Of a stretch of 64,000 nt of DNA, positions 1-10,964 are shown piece by piece. The DNA is from Rhynchopus sp. YZ270_cl-10 (taxonomy: Eukaryota > Euglenozoa > Diplonemea > Diplonemida > Diplonemidae). Below the pieces are notes generated by a model. It was not told where the DNA came from. It made no database searches and saw only the letters and a list, made by a program, of their open reading frames with translations. The first letter of the stretch is position 1; the number at the start of each line of letters is the position of its first letter. The DNA is taken from positions 372,001 through 436,000 of the forward strand of contig OZ037883.1 in assembly GCA_964035575.1 (NCBI GenBank), written 5' to 3'. A program made the translations under genes and the position numbers.

Positions 1-2445
1 AAAAAAGAAAACACCACAACTACCTTCCACGACGACAGTTGTCTTAATATTAAATCATGACAATCAGATGTTACCAGCACAATAAACACAAAAAGCGTTA
101 ACCGATCACTGCTTTTATCAAATGTGCCTTTGTCATGTTCATTTGTCATAACATTGTCTATGTCGCAATTTATTGGTTTCCTTTTTTATGCACTGTTGTC
201 ATCAACATTTACCGCTATGCACCTTCACCTTTTAAATGCAACCAAAGGGTTAGGATGTTTTTGCACATCTCATCTCCAAAAGTGTTGACTAAAAAGGTTT
301 CAAAAAAAAAAAGGGGATATTAAAACGAAGCTCTCCTCAGAGCAAAATATTTACCCAAAAACAAAAAAAGCTCAATAACCACCCTCTATAAAAAAATCCA
401 GCAATTTGGAGCGGTTTCCCCCCCCCCCCCAGAAATCGGGCGAAATCGGGGGGGTAAAATGCCCCCAAAGAAAAGGTTCCAAAAAAGAGAAAAAAAATTA
501 GAAAGAGCCGAGAAAAAAAAAGGGGGTACACCTGATTTTGACCCGACTTTGGCGGTGTTTGGCGTTGGCGGAAGTTGCTACCGGGGCAAAAATAAGGTGT
601 GGGGTGTGATGATATGGAAAAAACCAATATAAAAAATGAAAAAAAAAATACCGTTGATAAAAGAAGGATGCCCCTTTAGTGAAAGATGTTTCTTGGGGCC
701 CACAAATGGACCACAAACGCTGTACACCATTTCAAATAAAGGAAATGAAAGACATGGGTGACGTTCGCCTCTAGGGCTTGGCCACCTTCTTAAGGCTGAG
801 AGGGCTGGACGTGCCTTACAGAGGACAGAACATCTAGGGTGAATGGGGACGTTGCACCAGAGATTGCAAACATTTTTTTCTTCTTTTTGTTGAAAAATTG
901 ATGACCACGCTCTTGAAAAAAGACCTTACCCATACTCCTCTAACGTGTCGTGGGGTTTCTTAGGACGTTACTGAGGGTCTGAAAATGTTTTTTTATTTTG
1001 TTTTGAAAGTGCTTTTTGTGCTCTGTTTTTGATTAGTGGTGTAGACGTAAGACGTTACTGGGAGGGTAAATTTGAGCAACCGATGAAAGGTTGAAAAGTG
1101 CAAAAATGACTCACCGTTTACCGGTGGGAAGATCCACTCACTGCTTTGCCACGGGTTCTCCATAAAAGTGTTGTAGCACTGCGAAAAAACTAAAAAACTG
1201 AGGGGGAACAAAAAGCAAGATTTCCCCCCCTGGCTGCCCACTCTTTTTTTTTTAGATCAAAACAATCAAAGAAGAAAATATCGCACGTAAAGTTACTACC
1301 GTAACAAAAAAAAAATATGTGGTAGAAATAACTACCGAAGAAGTACTAAGAAAGACGGATGTGCCTCTCGTGCACACACATCAAAAAAAGAGAGGAACGG
1401 AAGACGTCAGCCACCCCCCCAAAGACCTGTTTAAAGGTGACTGGGATAGGAAGACAGACCCTTTTTTTTTAAACGAATACCTAGCGAGATCGCGCTATGT
1501 TGGAGGACAAAAAAGAAGGAAAAAAAAGGCTTATCAGATGAACCTAAGCTTCTCGTTGCTTGGTCACCTTGAAAAATATATAAAAAATGCGTCTTGAAAT
1601 ACAAAAGACCTCTTATGACAGTGCACCTCAACAAAAACATAACGTTCAAAGCCAAATGACCGAAACTCCCCCTTAGGGGAACCCCTCATCTGCCAGGGGA
1701 CATTTTGACAAAAAATTCTGCCCCAATTTAACAAAATTGTCCATTTTTCTCGCAGAATGAAACATACGAGAGCTACGAAAAAGAAAAAAAAAAAAAGTGA
1801 AAGTTGATAGTGCAAAACGCCTCTGGGACGCAGGCACTGACACTCCACCCTATCGAACCCCACTGAAAAAAGTGGTCGAAAAATAACGCAATTTAAAGAG
1901 AGAGAGAAAGATGAACGGCCACACAGGGCACAGACCATCTGAGGGAGAGAAGGGAGTTTGACAAAAAGGTAGCCAGGACCGCTGTTGCGACCAAAGGGGT
2001 GGAGTGGGAGGGGGGCAAGGACACACACTTGGAAAAACAAAAAAATAAAAGTGAAGTTGATAGTGCAAACGCCTCTGGGACGCAGGCACTGACACTCCGC
2101 GGGTTATCGAACCCCGGAGTGTCAAATAAAAAAGAGAACGAAAATTTGAGAGATCGGTGCGGGACTCACTTTACACACCCCCGACCTTTAAGAATGATAG
2201 TTGAAGTCCAAAAACCCCCCTTTCCTGCCTCCATGGATCCTCTGTACAGCAAGGAACCGAATCCGCTTGGTTGCCGAACCGCAGAGCACTTCATTGAGAA
2301 TTACAGCTATAATCTGCTGTACGCAGGCACACAGTCAACCACCGCCACCACCTTCCCCCATATCAAGAATATTGTATCACGCAATGCCATTAAAAACACT
2401 ACAAAAACTAAGAAAAGCTCCTAAAAACACTTCACCCCCCCCACT
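1..2445. other. Repeat-rich intergenic region without a recognised gene
   Basis: I see no convincing gene here. The DNA is rich in A, T, C and G homopolymers. It carries two copies of the dispersed hairpin family A (1799-1862 and 2051-2124), one of family B (1540-1576) and one of family C (1350-1390); these are described in their own entries. Open frames present are short, low complexity or disrupted by repeats. The right end is the 3' flank of the minus-strand K+ channel gene. Confidence 0.6.
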
Positions 2446-4449
2446 CTAGACCCTTTCGATGTGAGATACAGTAGGTTCGTCTCCTCCACCCCCTCCACCC
2501 CCTCCACGGGCCCCATCATGAACATCTTTGAGGGCCGACATTTCACGGGAGCTGTCACGGTCGCGGGAGCGTGGGGCGAGAGGGGAGGGGATGCGGCGTT
2601 GTCCAGCTGCCCCTCCTCCGCTGTCACCTTTGCCTGGAGAGGAGACGTCCAGCCCTGCTACGATGCTTGCGGACTGTGGTCGGAAGAGCGGAGTAGGGAT
2701 GCTTCGAGGCGATGCCGCAGGCGTCCCCCCAGCCACCTCAGCATGCGCATGCGTGCCGTGTGGTGTTCCATGGGGAGACGGTGTAGGCGTCGCATCACCA
2801 CCACCTAGCAGCGGGCTTGCCACCCCACCACTATCCTGGCTGTCCCCCAGCTGGTCCCCCAAAGGTTTAAGCGGCATGTACGTCCTCCGCCTTTCACGAA
2901 GCGGAGAAGGAACCGGGGAGGTATTCCGAGAGTCGTTCCGCTGAACCGACCCTCTGCTGTTTCGGGTGATCCACTCCTTGTTCGCACTGCTCCTCCCGTT
3001 GAGACTGTCGTTGTTTCCTCGCGTCGGAGGCCGTTCTTTGAACGACCCGGAAAGCTGTTTTTGCACAAAATATCCTCTCTGTGGATTGGGTGTAACGTTC
3101 CCTTCTTCTGGACGGTGGGGGCGAGGGGCGTTGTCGGGGAAGGGTTTGTCTGCTGGGGTGAGAGGGGTTTCATCGTCAGCAGCGGCAGATTGGCTGTCAC
3201 TCAGGTCTGGAAGATTGAGCGGTGCCTGCAAGGAAAACTCATTGGAATACTGCCGCTTTGGAGAGGCCCGAGGAGATGCGGGGAGATGCTCTGGTTTGAG
3301 ACACATCGGGATTTCATGCGCACGAATCATTTTATGCGTTGCATGCTTCTGAAGAAACCAAAACCTCTTCTCCTCAAACCACTCCCAAATAGCGGCAAGC
3401 GACATCGCACTTAGACCCACTCCAGTAATGATAAACAAATAAGCGAGCCCTCTGCTGGCAGATTTCTCTGGGTGGTAATCTCCAAAACCTATTGTTGACA
3501 TGGTCACAGCGCAAAACCACAATGCCTCCCGATAATCCCACCCCTCAATCGCCATAAACGCTACGGCCCAGAGACAGCCCCACATAAAACACAATGTAAT
3601 CAACCTGGCGCAGGTTACAAAGCTTGTTGACTTCGGCATACGAAATGCGGTGCAATAAAATATCGCAATAAGCCTAGTGATCTCCGGGGAGCTCACCTTA
3701 CCGTCCTTATCGGTTTCCGCAGAATCCATGATATACGTCATTAACTCGCCTCTCTTCCCAATACGCGATTGAATATTAACTTTGAGTTCCGGTCTGTGTC
3801 TCGTTATATCATCGGTAAGAGAATTGATTAAATCCGGAAGACGAATAATCGGACAATACCCGCCCGAGCAATGATGCACCCAAAGCCGTTCCCAATCATA
3901 AAGCGGGAAAACCGGTTCAAGGGAGATAGTACCGTCGTCATCACCTCTGCGTCTTGGGAGACATGAAAATGGTGTGCAACATGGTGCACGAAGCCAGAGT
4001 CGTTTTACGATGCTTAACAATGTGGTAGCGCACGATGATAATAGCTGCGAAATAATTCCGATTCCGACAATAGCATATATCACGGTAAAGCTTTTTCCGG
4101 TGTATGTATTGGGGACTTGGTTGCCATATCCTATGGTGGTGATGACGGTTAAGGAGAAGAAGGTGGACCCAGCTATCGACCATTTGCGCAAATCATATGA
4201 GGTCGAGTTGTAGAAGCGTACGTCGCAGACACCACTGTCCTGCAGCTGAATCAGCACCTCGTATGTTAGATTCGTTGCGTTGTTCGCAAGCAGCGTGTCC
4301 AACAGCACCGACTGATTCGCAATAATCTCATTTTCCTTCGGGTCTTCCACAATATGAAGCACAATACCACCAAACACAAGATACAACGTCACCGCAAGCG
4401 TGTTCAACGCAAAAACATACAAACGCCGTTTTATAGTCAAATCAAGCAT
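2446..4449 (-). CDS. Two-pore-domain K+ channel with a Ca2+-binding-like loop
   Basis: Membrane channel of 667 residues predicted to pass K+ out of the cell. Two pore loops are visible: TIGYGN at 105-110 and TIGFGD at 319-324. Each is flanked by hydrophobic helices (about 11-33, 121-146, 277-300, 333-355), the 2-helix/pore/2-helix layout of TPK/K2P channels. The first extracellular loop has four N-glycosylation sequons (N45, N57, N60, N81). The cytosolic linker between the halves contains an EF-hand-like 12-residue loop, 245-256 (E-T-D-K-D-G-K-V-S-S-P-E), which suggests Ca2+ control; plant TPKs carry EF-hands at the C-terminus instead. Residues about 385-667 are a low-complexity, Ser/Pro-rich basic tail of unknown function. 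The start ATG at 4449 sits directly before the first helix, and TTTAG lies 13 nt upstream. No intron is needed. K+ selectivity is inferred from the filters; the Asn in filter 1 replaces the usual Asp. Confidence 0.9.
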   Translation of the reverse strand: MLDLTIKRRLYVFALNTLAVTLYLVFGGIVLHIVEDPKENEIIANQSVLLDTLLANNATNLTYEVLIQLQDSGVCDVRFYNSTSYDLRKWSIAGSTFFSLTVITTIGYGNQVPNTYTGKSFTVIYAIVGIGIISQLLSSCATTLLSIVKRLWLRAPCCTPFSCLPRRRGDDDGTISLEPVFPLYDWERLWVHHCSGGYCPIIRLPDLINSLTDDITRHRPELKVNIQSRIGKRGELMTYIMDSAETDKDGKVSSPEITRLIAIFYCTAFRMPKSTSFVTCARLITLCFMWGCLWAVAFMAIEGWDYREALWFCAVTMSTIGFGDYHPEKSASRGLAYLFIITGVGLSAMSLAAIWEWFEEKRFWFLQKHATHKMIRAHEIPMCLKPEHLPASPRASPKRQYSNEFSLQAPLNLPDLSDSQSAAADDETPLTPADKPFPDNAPRPHRPEEGNVTPNPQRGYFVQKQLSGSFKERPPTRGNNDSLNGRSSANKEWITRNSRGSVQRNDSRNTSPVPSPLRERRRTYMPLKPLGDQLGDSQDSGGVASPLLGGGDATPTPSPHGTPHGTHAHAEVAGGTPAASPRSIPTPLFRPQSASIVAGLDVSSPGKGDSGGGAAGQRRIPSPLAPRSRDRDSSREMSALKDVHDGARGGGGGGGGDEPTVSHIERV

Positions 4450-5090
4450 TTGTTAATGCTTCCTAAACACCCCACCCCTAAAGTGGGGGGTATTTTGGGG
4501 GGTGTTTTTTTCTGAAGAGAGTGAGGAGTTTGAAAGTTTTTTTTATGAAGAGAGTTGGGGGAGGGGAGCAAAAGAGGAAAAAAAGTTTTAGAAATTTTTC
4601 AAAAAAGGGTCTTTTTTTTGAGTCAAATACACCGTATTCTCATTTTCCTCTGTTTGAAAAAATGGAAAAATGGAATGAAAAACGGAGAGAGTGAGACGAA
4701 GACATATGAAAGCTGGGAATTCCAAAAAAAAAATATTCCAAAAAAGTATTTTCATCATATGCAATCAATAAATTGATAAAAAAAAAAAAAAAAAAAGGCT
4801 GAGGAATCCTGGAAAGGTCTCCTATCTGTACGCAACTTCCCCTCCCTCCCCTCCCCTCTCCTCCTAGAGGTGTGCTTGCAGCATCGCCCCTAACCTGCAT
4901 CGTCAAACATAACTTTTGCAAAGCTACCGTATTCGTAAAAATGTTCGAACTTCCTGAAAAATCTTGAAAAGGTAGAACATATTTACGGTACGGTCGATAA
5001 TTTTTACGAATACGGTATTTTGTTTTTCTTTGTAGACACCCAAGGGATGAACTCCACTCTGTGTTTTTAGCATTTTCGACAAAATCAATT
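4450..5090. other. Intergenic spacer with an 18-bp inverted repeat
   Basis: No gene seen. It contains an A/T-rich stretch, a poly-A run at about 4779-4796 and a stem formed by 4925-4942 and 5000-5017, which are perfect reverse complements (TACCGTATTCGTAAAAAT and its complement) around 57 nt. A short dispersed motif TGTAGACACYCAAGGGATGA (5031-5059) recurs at 24859-24888. Confidence 0.6.
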
Positions 5091-5603
5091 CTAGGGAATC
5101 GGAGGATCGAATGATATTGTCAAACAAAACGGCCCTGTGTACATCGGAGCAGGCGGCAGATACGCTGGGTCTAGGACGACCTGGTTTTTGCCACCTTTTG
5201 GCGATGCTGACTCTACGCAGATGTCTGTGGAGATTGGGGTAGCGTACTTGTGGACGATGCGAGTTGTCATGAGGGTGTCTTCTTCTAGCATAGCGGATGC
5301 GCATGCGATGAATCGGGGTACAGTACCTTCCACTTTTACTAGGTCGAAATGGTAGCCATCTTGGTATCGTTCGAGCTTGAGGCGAAATGAGAAGTGTTTA
5401 TCTGCTTTTGAGTCTGAACACACCTGGCTTGACAACGTTGCAGGTACAACCACCTTCGACGGCCAAACCGGGATCAACCACTGCCACTCCCCCGGTTCTG
5501 AGTTCACCACCTCCGGAATTGGCTGTGTAGTCTCCACCCTCTCCCCACGCACCGTCAAGACACATCCCACATCACCATTATCCTTACTCCCTAAGCACCC
5601 CAT
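5091..5603 (-). CDS. Small protein with N-terminal dual-acylation motif, function unknown
   Basis: Protein of 170 residues beginning MGCLGSKD. Gly2 followed by Cys3 and a Ser at position 6 is the usual signal for N-myristoylation plus palmitoylation, so the protein probably sits on the inner face of a membrane, perhaps the flagellar or plasma membrane. I do not recognise the rest, which looks like a compact beta-rich domain: many alternating hydrophobic residues, WQWLIPVWP at about 41-49, and a proline-rich C-terminus ending FDPPIP. It resembles the small myristoylated proteins of kinetoplastids only in size and N-terminus; I cannot show homology. The start is supported by a polypyrimidine tract and CTACAG (5607-5612) ending three nucleotides before the ATG. 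It lies 641 bp from the K+ channel gene on the same strand. Confidence 0.7.
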   Translation of the reverse strand: MGCLGSKDNGDVGCVLTVRGERVETTQPIPEVVNSEPGEWQWLIPVWPSKVVVPATLSSQVCSDSKADKHFSFRLKLERYQDGYHFDLVKVEGTVPRFIACASAMLEEDTLMTTRIVHKYATPISTDICVESASPKGGKNQVVLDPAYLPPAPMYTGPFCLTISFDPPIP

Positions 5604-5606
5604 CCA

Positions 5607-5650
5607 CTGTAGGGGTGGAAAGGGAGGGGTGTTATGTGGGTGGAGAAGAA
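5607..5650 (-). promoter_or_regulatory. Splice-acceptor-like polypyrimidine/AG site before the acyl-protein gene
   Basis: On the minus strand a C/T-rich tract runs into CTACAG, which ends three nucleotides before the start codon. It could be a spliced-leader trans-splice acceptor or the 3' end of a 5'-UTR intron. The sequence alone does not decide. Confidence 0.5.
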
Positions 5651-7189
5651 GAATGAATTAGAGAAAAGAAACCTTTTTTTTTTTTTTTGACAGTTTTAGT
5701 GTTCATGGTGGGGGGGCTACTATGTGGAGGGGGAAGAAGCTTTTTGTGGGGGTGGGGATGAAAGGGAGGCGTTTGGGAAAACTAAGAATAGCGCCCTCGA
5801 TTCATCTCTCAAAAAAAGGGGGGGAAAAAGCTTCGTTGATTATTGGGGTGCGTGTCGTGTATCTCTGAGATCAAGACAAAGCGGAATCGAACCTCCTTTT
5901 TGTGAGGGGGCTTTTTTTGTACCTCCAAAAGGGGGTGTTGTGCCTTACAGACTGCACACTTCGCCATCTGTCCCCCCTTTTTCAAAAAGAATAGAACTCT
6001 GATAGGTAAGTAAAAGGAAAAAAAGGTTTTTTCGTTGATTGCACAATTACCCTGTTGGAGGGGTGATTGGCGACCGTATCTGAGGAACTATTTCTCCTTT
6101 TAAGCTACGCTTGTAGGTATAAAAAAAAAGACCAAAAAAATAAATAAATTGTCAAGACGCCAGTTAGCCGAGACATTACAACGCAGTGAGCACTACTTAA
6201 CTAATTTTTTTTTTAAATCCCATTTCTTTGCGCCGTTGTGGTTAGACTGTTTATTTTCCCGCTTTATATTATTTGCTTTTTTGGTTTTGGAAGGTTTTTT
6301 GTTTTTTTTTGTTTGGGATCAGGGTATAAGCTTGGATTTTGGATTTTTTCCAGAATTAGGTTTTTTGAAATTTTTTTTTTTGGTGGGGTTATAGCAGGGT
6401 ATTATATAGCCCCCCTAGCCCCCACCAAAAAGGTGGTTTTGTGTGAGGCAGTCATTTTTTTCTGTGGGGGAAACGAAGCGAAAAATTTTCTCGGTATTTT
6501 GTGACCACGGCAAACCTACACCACCCCAACCCTGCGGAAAAGCCTCCCCTCCTCTGTGCAACCTTGGTAGCTTTCAGCCACTGGTGATCCGCAATCCGTA
6601 GTGGGTGTCAGCCTTATTGTCGGTAACCTCAATACATTTACAAGAAACGGTGGCCATGGCACCCAAAGGTTCCTGGCGAAGCCACGGTATGCAACATTTC
6701 TAAAATCGCGCTTTAAAATTGCACTATTTTATAGGCAAACAATGTCATGGGAAGGGTGTGAAAGCTTGCGCCGCAGGCGCACGGTACGCTACTTTTATTC
6801 TTTTCGCCACATCTTTTTTCTCACTCATAGTTGGGTTCAAGCTCCGTCCGTCAAATGGAGCTCAACGAACCCTTTTTTGCGGAGCAAAAAAGGAAAAATG
6901 GCGCCGCAGGCAAAAAAATTTTAAGGTACAGCCTGGATGGTGCGGTCAGCAACCCAGTTCCCAAGGGTACTGCGTACTCCCGTGGTTCAACCACGGTTCT
7001 TTCCCCCATATTTCCCCCCCCCCCCCCGAAATCCAAATCTATATTTTTTTTTTTCCCCCGAAAAATTTCAGAATTAGGTTTTTGAACCTAATTCTGAGTA
7101 CCAAGCTAATACCCTGTTTGGGATCTTTCTTGAGAGTTGCATTTTGGGATTTTTGTTTTTTTTGGTAACTCCATCTGCCGTCCCAACAC
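5613..7189. other. Intergenic region with dispersed repeats and inverted repeats
   Basis: No gene recognised. It holds one copy of dispersed family G (6052-6130, motif GATTGGCGACCGTA; second copy at 10428-10510), a GCGCCGCAGGCGC hairpin motif (about 6770-6800), and a perfect stem at 7070-7097 (CAGAATTAGGTT, loop, AACCTAATTCTG). Sequences around 6310-6365 and 7080-7115 are inverted copies of each other, so the segment between may be a small decayed inverted-repeat element. Confidence 0.5.
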
Positions 7190-9176
7190 TCAATGGCGGT
7201 CACTGCCACCTGCACCACCGCCACCACCTCCTTGCCGGTGTCCACCTCCCTTCCCTTGTGGGTGATGTCGCTTTGCGTATTTGTGTGGGTTTGCAGAATC
7301 ATCACGACCTGCGTGGCCTTTGGCGTCAGTGCGAACACCTTTCCCTTCACCACGCTCGCCGCCTTCACGAGGGGGGCGTCCATCGTTCTGACTGCTACCT
7401 TGCTGCCTTCCGTCACGTCCTGACCACGTCCGCTTTACACCACCACGTCTGTAAAAGGGAAATAGGAGATACATAGAAAAATCCGTAAAGTGAGTAAATG
7501 AGTTGCAGGCTTGCCAGGGTTGTCGGGTCCAGCTTGGTATTTTTAAAAAAAATTGAGAGAGTGGGGCCATACTTATCCCCTTTCCCTTTCATGTCTGCTC
7601 CGCTTTTGCCTCCACCGCCGCCTCCACCCTTCCCACCTTTGTCCTTTCCACTGCTTCCTTTCTTGCCTGCCGGGAACGGGACTGTCTCTCGGGTGATGCG
7701 TGCCCTGCCGTGCTCCACTACAGCAGCTACGTTGCCTTGCTGCTGCTGCTGGCGGTGGTGGCTCTGCCGATGGTTCTTCTGCCGCTGCTTCACCTCCCAT
7801 TCGTGGCAGGTCTGCCCAAGGTTAAGCGCAATCGGGTTCCGCGCATCATCGCGCCCCCCTTTAGGGACCGACGGGAAGAAGTAATTATCACACATACACT
7901 CCTGTATTTCTGGACGCTTTTCTGGGTCAAGCGTCAACATTTTGTCCAGAAGCACTGCTGCGAGGTCTCCCATGGACTCCAACTTTTCTGAGGACCGCTT
8001 TTGGTCGACCGTCGACACGAAGGTGTTGCCTGCAGAGCCTCTGATCTTGCGGGGCATATGCTTTGTGAGACTGCGGTAGCCGCCTAGCCGGCTGACCCCG
8101 GGCCAGTTGGATTCATTGGGTGTGCCGCACCATCGTGTGATGCGGGCGATCTGTTCTCCGGCACCGTTGCCTGCTTTGAACATAGGGAATCCAATGAACA
8201 TCTCGCCAAAGAGGCAGCCTGCACTCCACACATCGATCTTCGAGCAGTACATCTCTGCATCCAAGAGGATCTCCAGCGGGCGGTACCACTGCGTGACCAA
8301 ACCCGGCGTCACCGCATCCCCTGTGGTATGTTTGCGTGAAAGACCAAAATCGCAGACCTTCGCAATGCCTTCCTTGCTGACCAGAACGTTGCTGCTCTTC
8401 AGATCCCGATGGATAATACCATGTTTATGCAAACAAAGCAGGCCTCGCAGAATCTGATAAAATAAGGACAATATATTCGCGCCACGCAGCCGATGCCCCG
8501 ACAGCAAAATGCCTGACAAATCGTGGTCCACATATTCAAAGACCAATGCTACCGTAATGGTATGCGTCTTTTTGTCCTCTAGCACCATAATTTCATTCAT
8601 CCTCGCAAGGTTCTGGTTCGTCACCCGCTTCGCTATGGTGATTTCGCGGACCGTTGTAAGAGGGAAACCTTCCTGGTTCTTGTCAAGCTTCATCTCCTTT
8701 ATGGCATGCTGGCTTCCTGTAGTGCGGTGCCGCGCCTGAAACACTGTACCATACGTTCCTTCACCGATCTTTTGGTCGAGCTTATAATTCCTATTTATAT
8801 CCTCACAGGTCCCTTCTGGGAGAGGAGGGAAATAATAGTGGTTTCGCATTCTTGCCCTTTGAGGCTTGGGGGTTTGGGTGAGAGGAACTGACATGGTGGA
8901 ATGTTGTCTTGGTGGAAAGCTCTGAGACGGAAGTTCTTGAGAATGAGGAAACATCTGTGTTGTCGTCTGGTCCAAAGGGGTTCCGGAGCAAGGCTGCGAG
9001 GTGAGTGCCGGCTCCTCGGGTTGCACAGTGTTGACCAAATCCTGGTCGCGCTGCTCGCTTTCTTCCCCATCTGAATTGAGCCCCCCAGCATGAGACCCTA
9101 CCCCTGCACTGACACTCAACCCTCCCCCTTCGGCAATATTGCTTCGTACACCATCGTCATCCTCATCATTGCTCAT
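7190..9176 (-). CDS. CDK-type protein kinase (CDK9/CDK12-like), two exons
   Basis: Cyclin-dependent kinase of 620 residues, probably nuclear and acting on RNA polymerase II or splicing factors, as in the CDK9/12/13 group. Residues 1-125 are a Ser/Gln-rich disordered leader. The kinase domain spans about 131-435: GEGTYG at 138-143, Lys160, cyclin-contact helix PLTTVREI (173-180, compare PITAIREI of CDK12), HRD 256-258, DFG 276-278, and an activating-loop Thr295 before QWYRP. The APE-type motif reads PLE rather than PPE. Exon 1 is 9176-7573. A 124-bp intron (7572-7449) begins GTATGG and ends TTTTACAG. Exon 2 (7448-7190) adds an Arg/Gly/Asp-rich tail ending GGGGGGAGGSDRH, like the RG-rich tails of transcriptional CDKs. 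Without splicing the frame runs into unrelated sequence. The start ATG is preceded by a C/T tract and TTAG. Exact CDK class is not certain. Confidence 0.88.
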
Positions 9177-9182
9177 GTGGTT

Positions 9183-9225
9183 CTAACAAACAAAAGACAA
9201 ATGAAAAGGGGGGGAGAAAACGATA
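9183..9225 (-). promoter_or_regulatory. Splice-acceptor-like polypyrimidine/AG site before the CDK gene
   Basis: The minus strand shows about 40 nt rich in T and C, ending TTAG six nucleotides before the ATG at 9176. A trans-splice acceptor or a 5'-UTR intron end are both possible. Confidence 0.5.
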
Positions 9226-10964
9226 GGGGGGTGTGTGTGATATCAACAGATTCTTTCTGAGGTTTGAAGGGGGTTTTTTGAACAGTGAGCTGGTGTGGCT
9301 GAATGGGGGGTGTGAATGGGTTTTTATAAAGTTTGATAAATTGTTGGAGTAGTGTAGTTGCCTCGGTTGTGTTGCCACAGTTTGTGCAATCTCCACTGTC
9401 AGTTTTTGTTATGTTTGCTTTGTGCTCTGGCTGAATGGGGGGGGGGGCGGAAAAAGTGCGAATCAGCCCTCGAAAAATTATCCCCAGTGCGGAAAAAGTG
9501 TGGAAAAAGTGTGAATCCCCTCACCATGAGCGGGTTTTGGGTGGGGGTTTTTTTTTGGTGAGGAAAATTGGGAGGGGAGGGGTGCCCTATTTTTTGTGCA
9601 GAAAAATCGACGTTCTCTAGGGGTTTTTTGTTGAAAACACAGGTGGGGGGAGGAGAGGTAAACATCTCAAAAATGCATGACTAAGTCTTACTTAGTTTCG
9701 CAAAAAAAAAATCTTGCTTCGTAACAAAAGTCAGGAAAATAATGGGGTGGGGAGGTAAAGGGGGCTCTGTCTCTCATCCTTGTGAGGACAGCGGTGTGTG
9801 TGTGTGTTTTTACTCCGATTGGATACCGGTATATTTTTTGGGGGAAATAAATGATGAAAGTCTTCTGACGAACTCCATTTTTATTTGTTGTGTTTATAAC
9901 AGCGTGGGGGGGGGGGAGTGTTTTCTTTTTTTTTGAAAAAGGCAGCTAGAGAGGAAGGCCCTTTTTGGTTCGGTACTATTTTTAACGCATTTTTTTTCTC
10001 CCCATTTCAACAAAATTCGGAATAAATGCACATACAGATCTTCATTAAATTGCATGTAAACATACAAGAGCACAGCTCCGTTAGGGAATGGAGCATGCAC
10101 GTGGTATTCGGGAAAAGAAAAAAGAAAGAAACAAGAGAAGTTAAAGTGCTACCTCCCTATGTTGTTTTTTGTAAACCTGGGTTATCTCCCCCCCCAAAAA
10201 AGAAATCCCTTTTGTAACACATCTCACAGATCATCAAAAAAAATAAAGGATATTCCCTTGAAAAATGTACCCCTCACAGAGATACAAAAAAAAAACAAAA
10301 ACCTTTCAAAAAGAGGGCTAGGTTTGAGGGCAGCAAAAACGAGGGCAAAGTTTTGCCCTAAAAAAAAGGCTATGGCAAAAAAAAAAAAAAATAGTACTAA
10401 TAGTACTAAACGTGATAGCACAATCCTCCTGTAGTTGAGGTGTGATTGGCGACCGTACTGTCAGAACTATGGACTATGTCTCCTTTAAAGCAAATCTTTG
10501 TAGAATAAAAAAAATATATACCAAGTTGGGTATTGTGTAGCGATATGAGCCGCAAGATGGGGGGGAGAGAGAGGGGGGCCAAAAAAAAAAGTAGAGTTGA
10601 AATCCAACAGCCCTCTCGTGAACAGTGTACCTTGGTACAATGATCGGTTGTACCGGGGTGGACACCCAACCATGCAGTCCTACATCCATTTCGTGGTTTA
10701 CATCTGAAAAATCTGGGAAAAGGTTTGCTTTGAAAATTATTTCATTTTGAAAGAAAATTCAACGCCCTCTGGTTTACATTTAAAAAAAATGTGAAATTGA
10801 GATGAACCTGAGCCCTCTTGCTTCACCTAATTACCGAAAAAAAAAAAAGAATAGAAAAAAGCTGAAATGTGTACGGATCTCTCCTGTACATACACCCTTT
10901 AAAACGGAGAAGAACCCGATTTTTGCTAAAAACTTCCACTTTGCTTTTTGAAAAGCCGGCTTCT
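9226..10964. other. Intergenic region with dispersed repeats
   Basis: No gene seen. It includes half of a family L repeat (GGTGTGGCTGAA, 9292-9303), a family G copy (10428-10510) and a family F copy (10590-10710, with CCTTGGTACA and TACATCCATTTCGTGG). The latter matches 56456-56580 closely. Homopolymer runs are frequent. Confidence 0.5.

Noticed and set aside
1999-2424. 141-codon plus-strand open frame
   Set aside because: It runs through a family A repeat and low-complexity sequence and has no recognisable domain.
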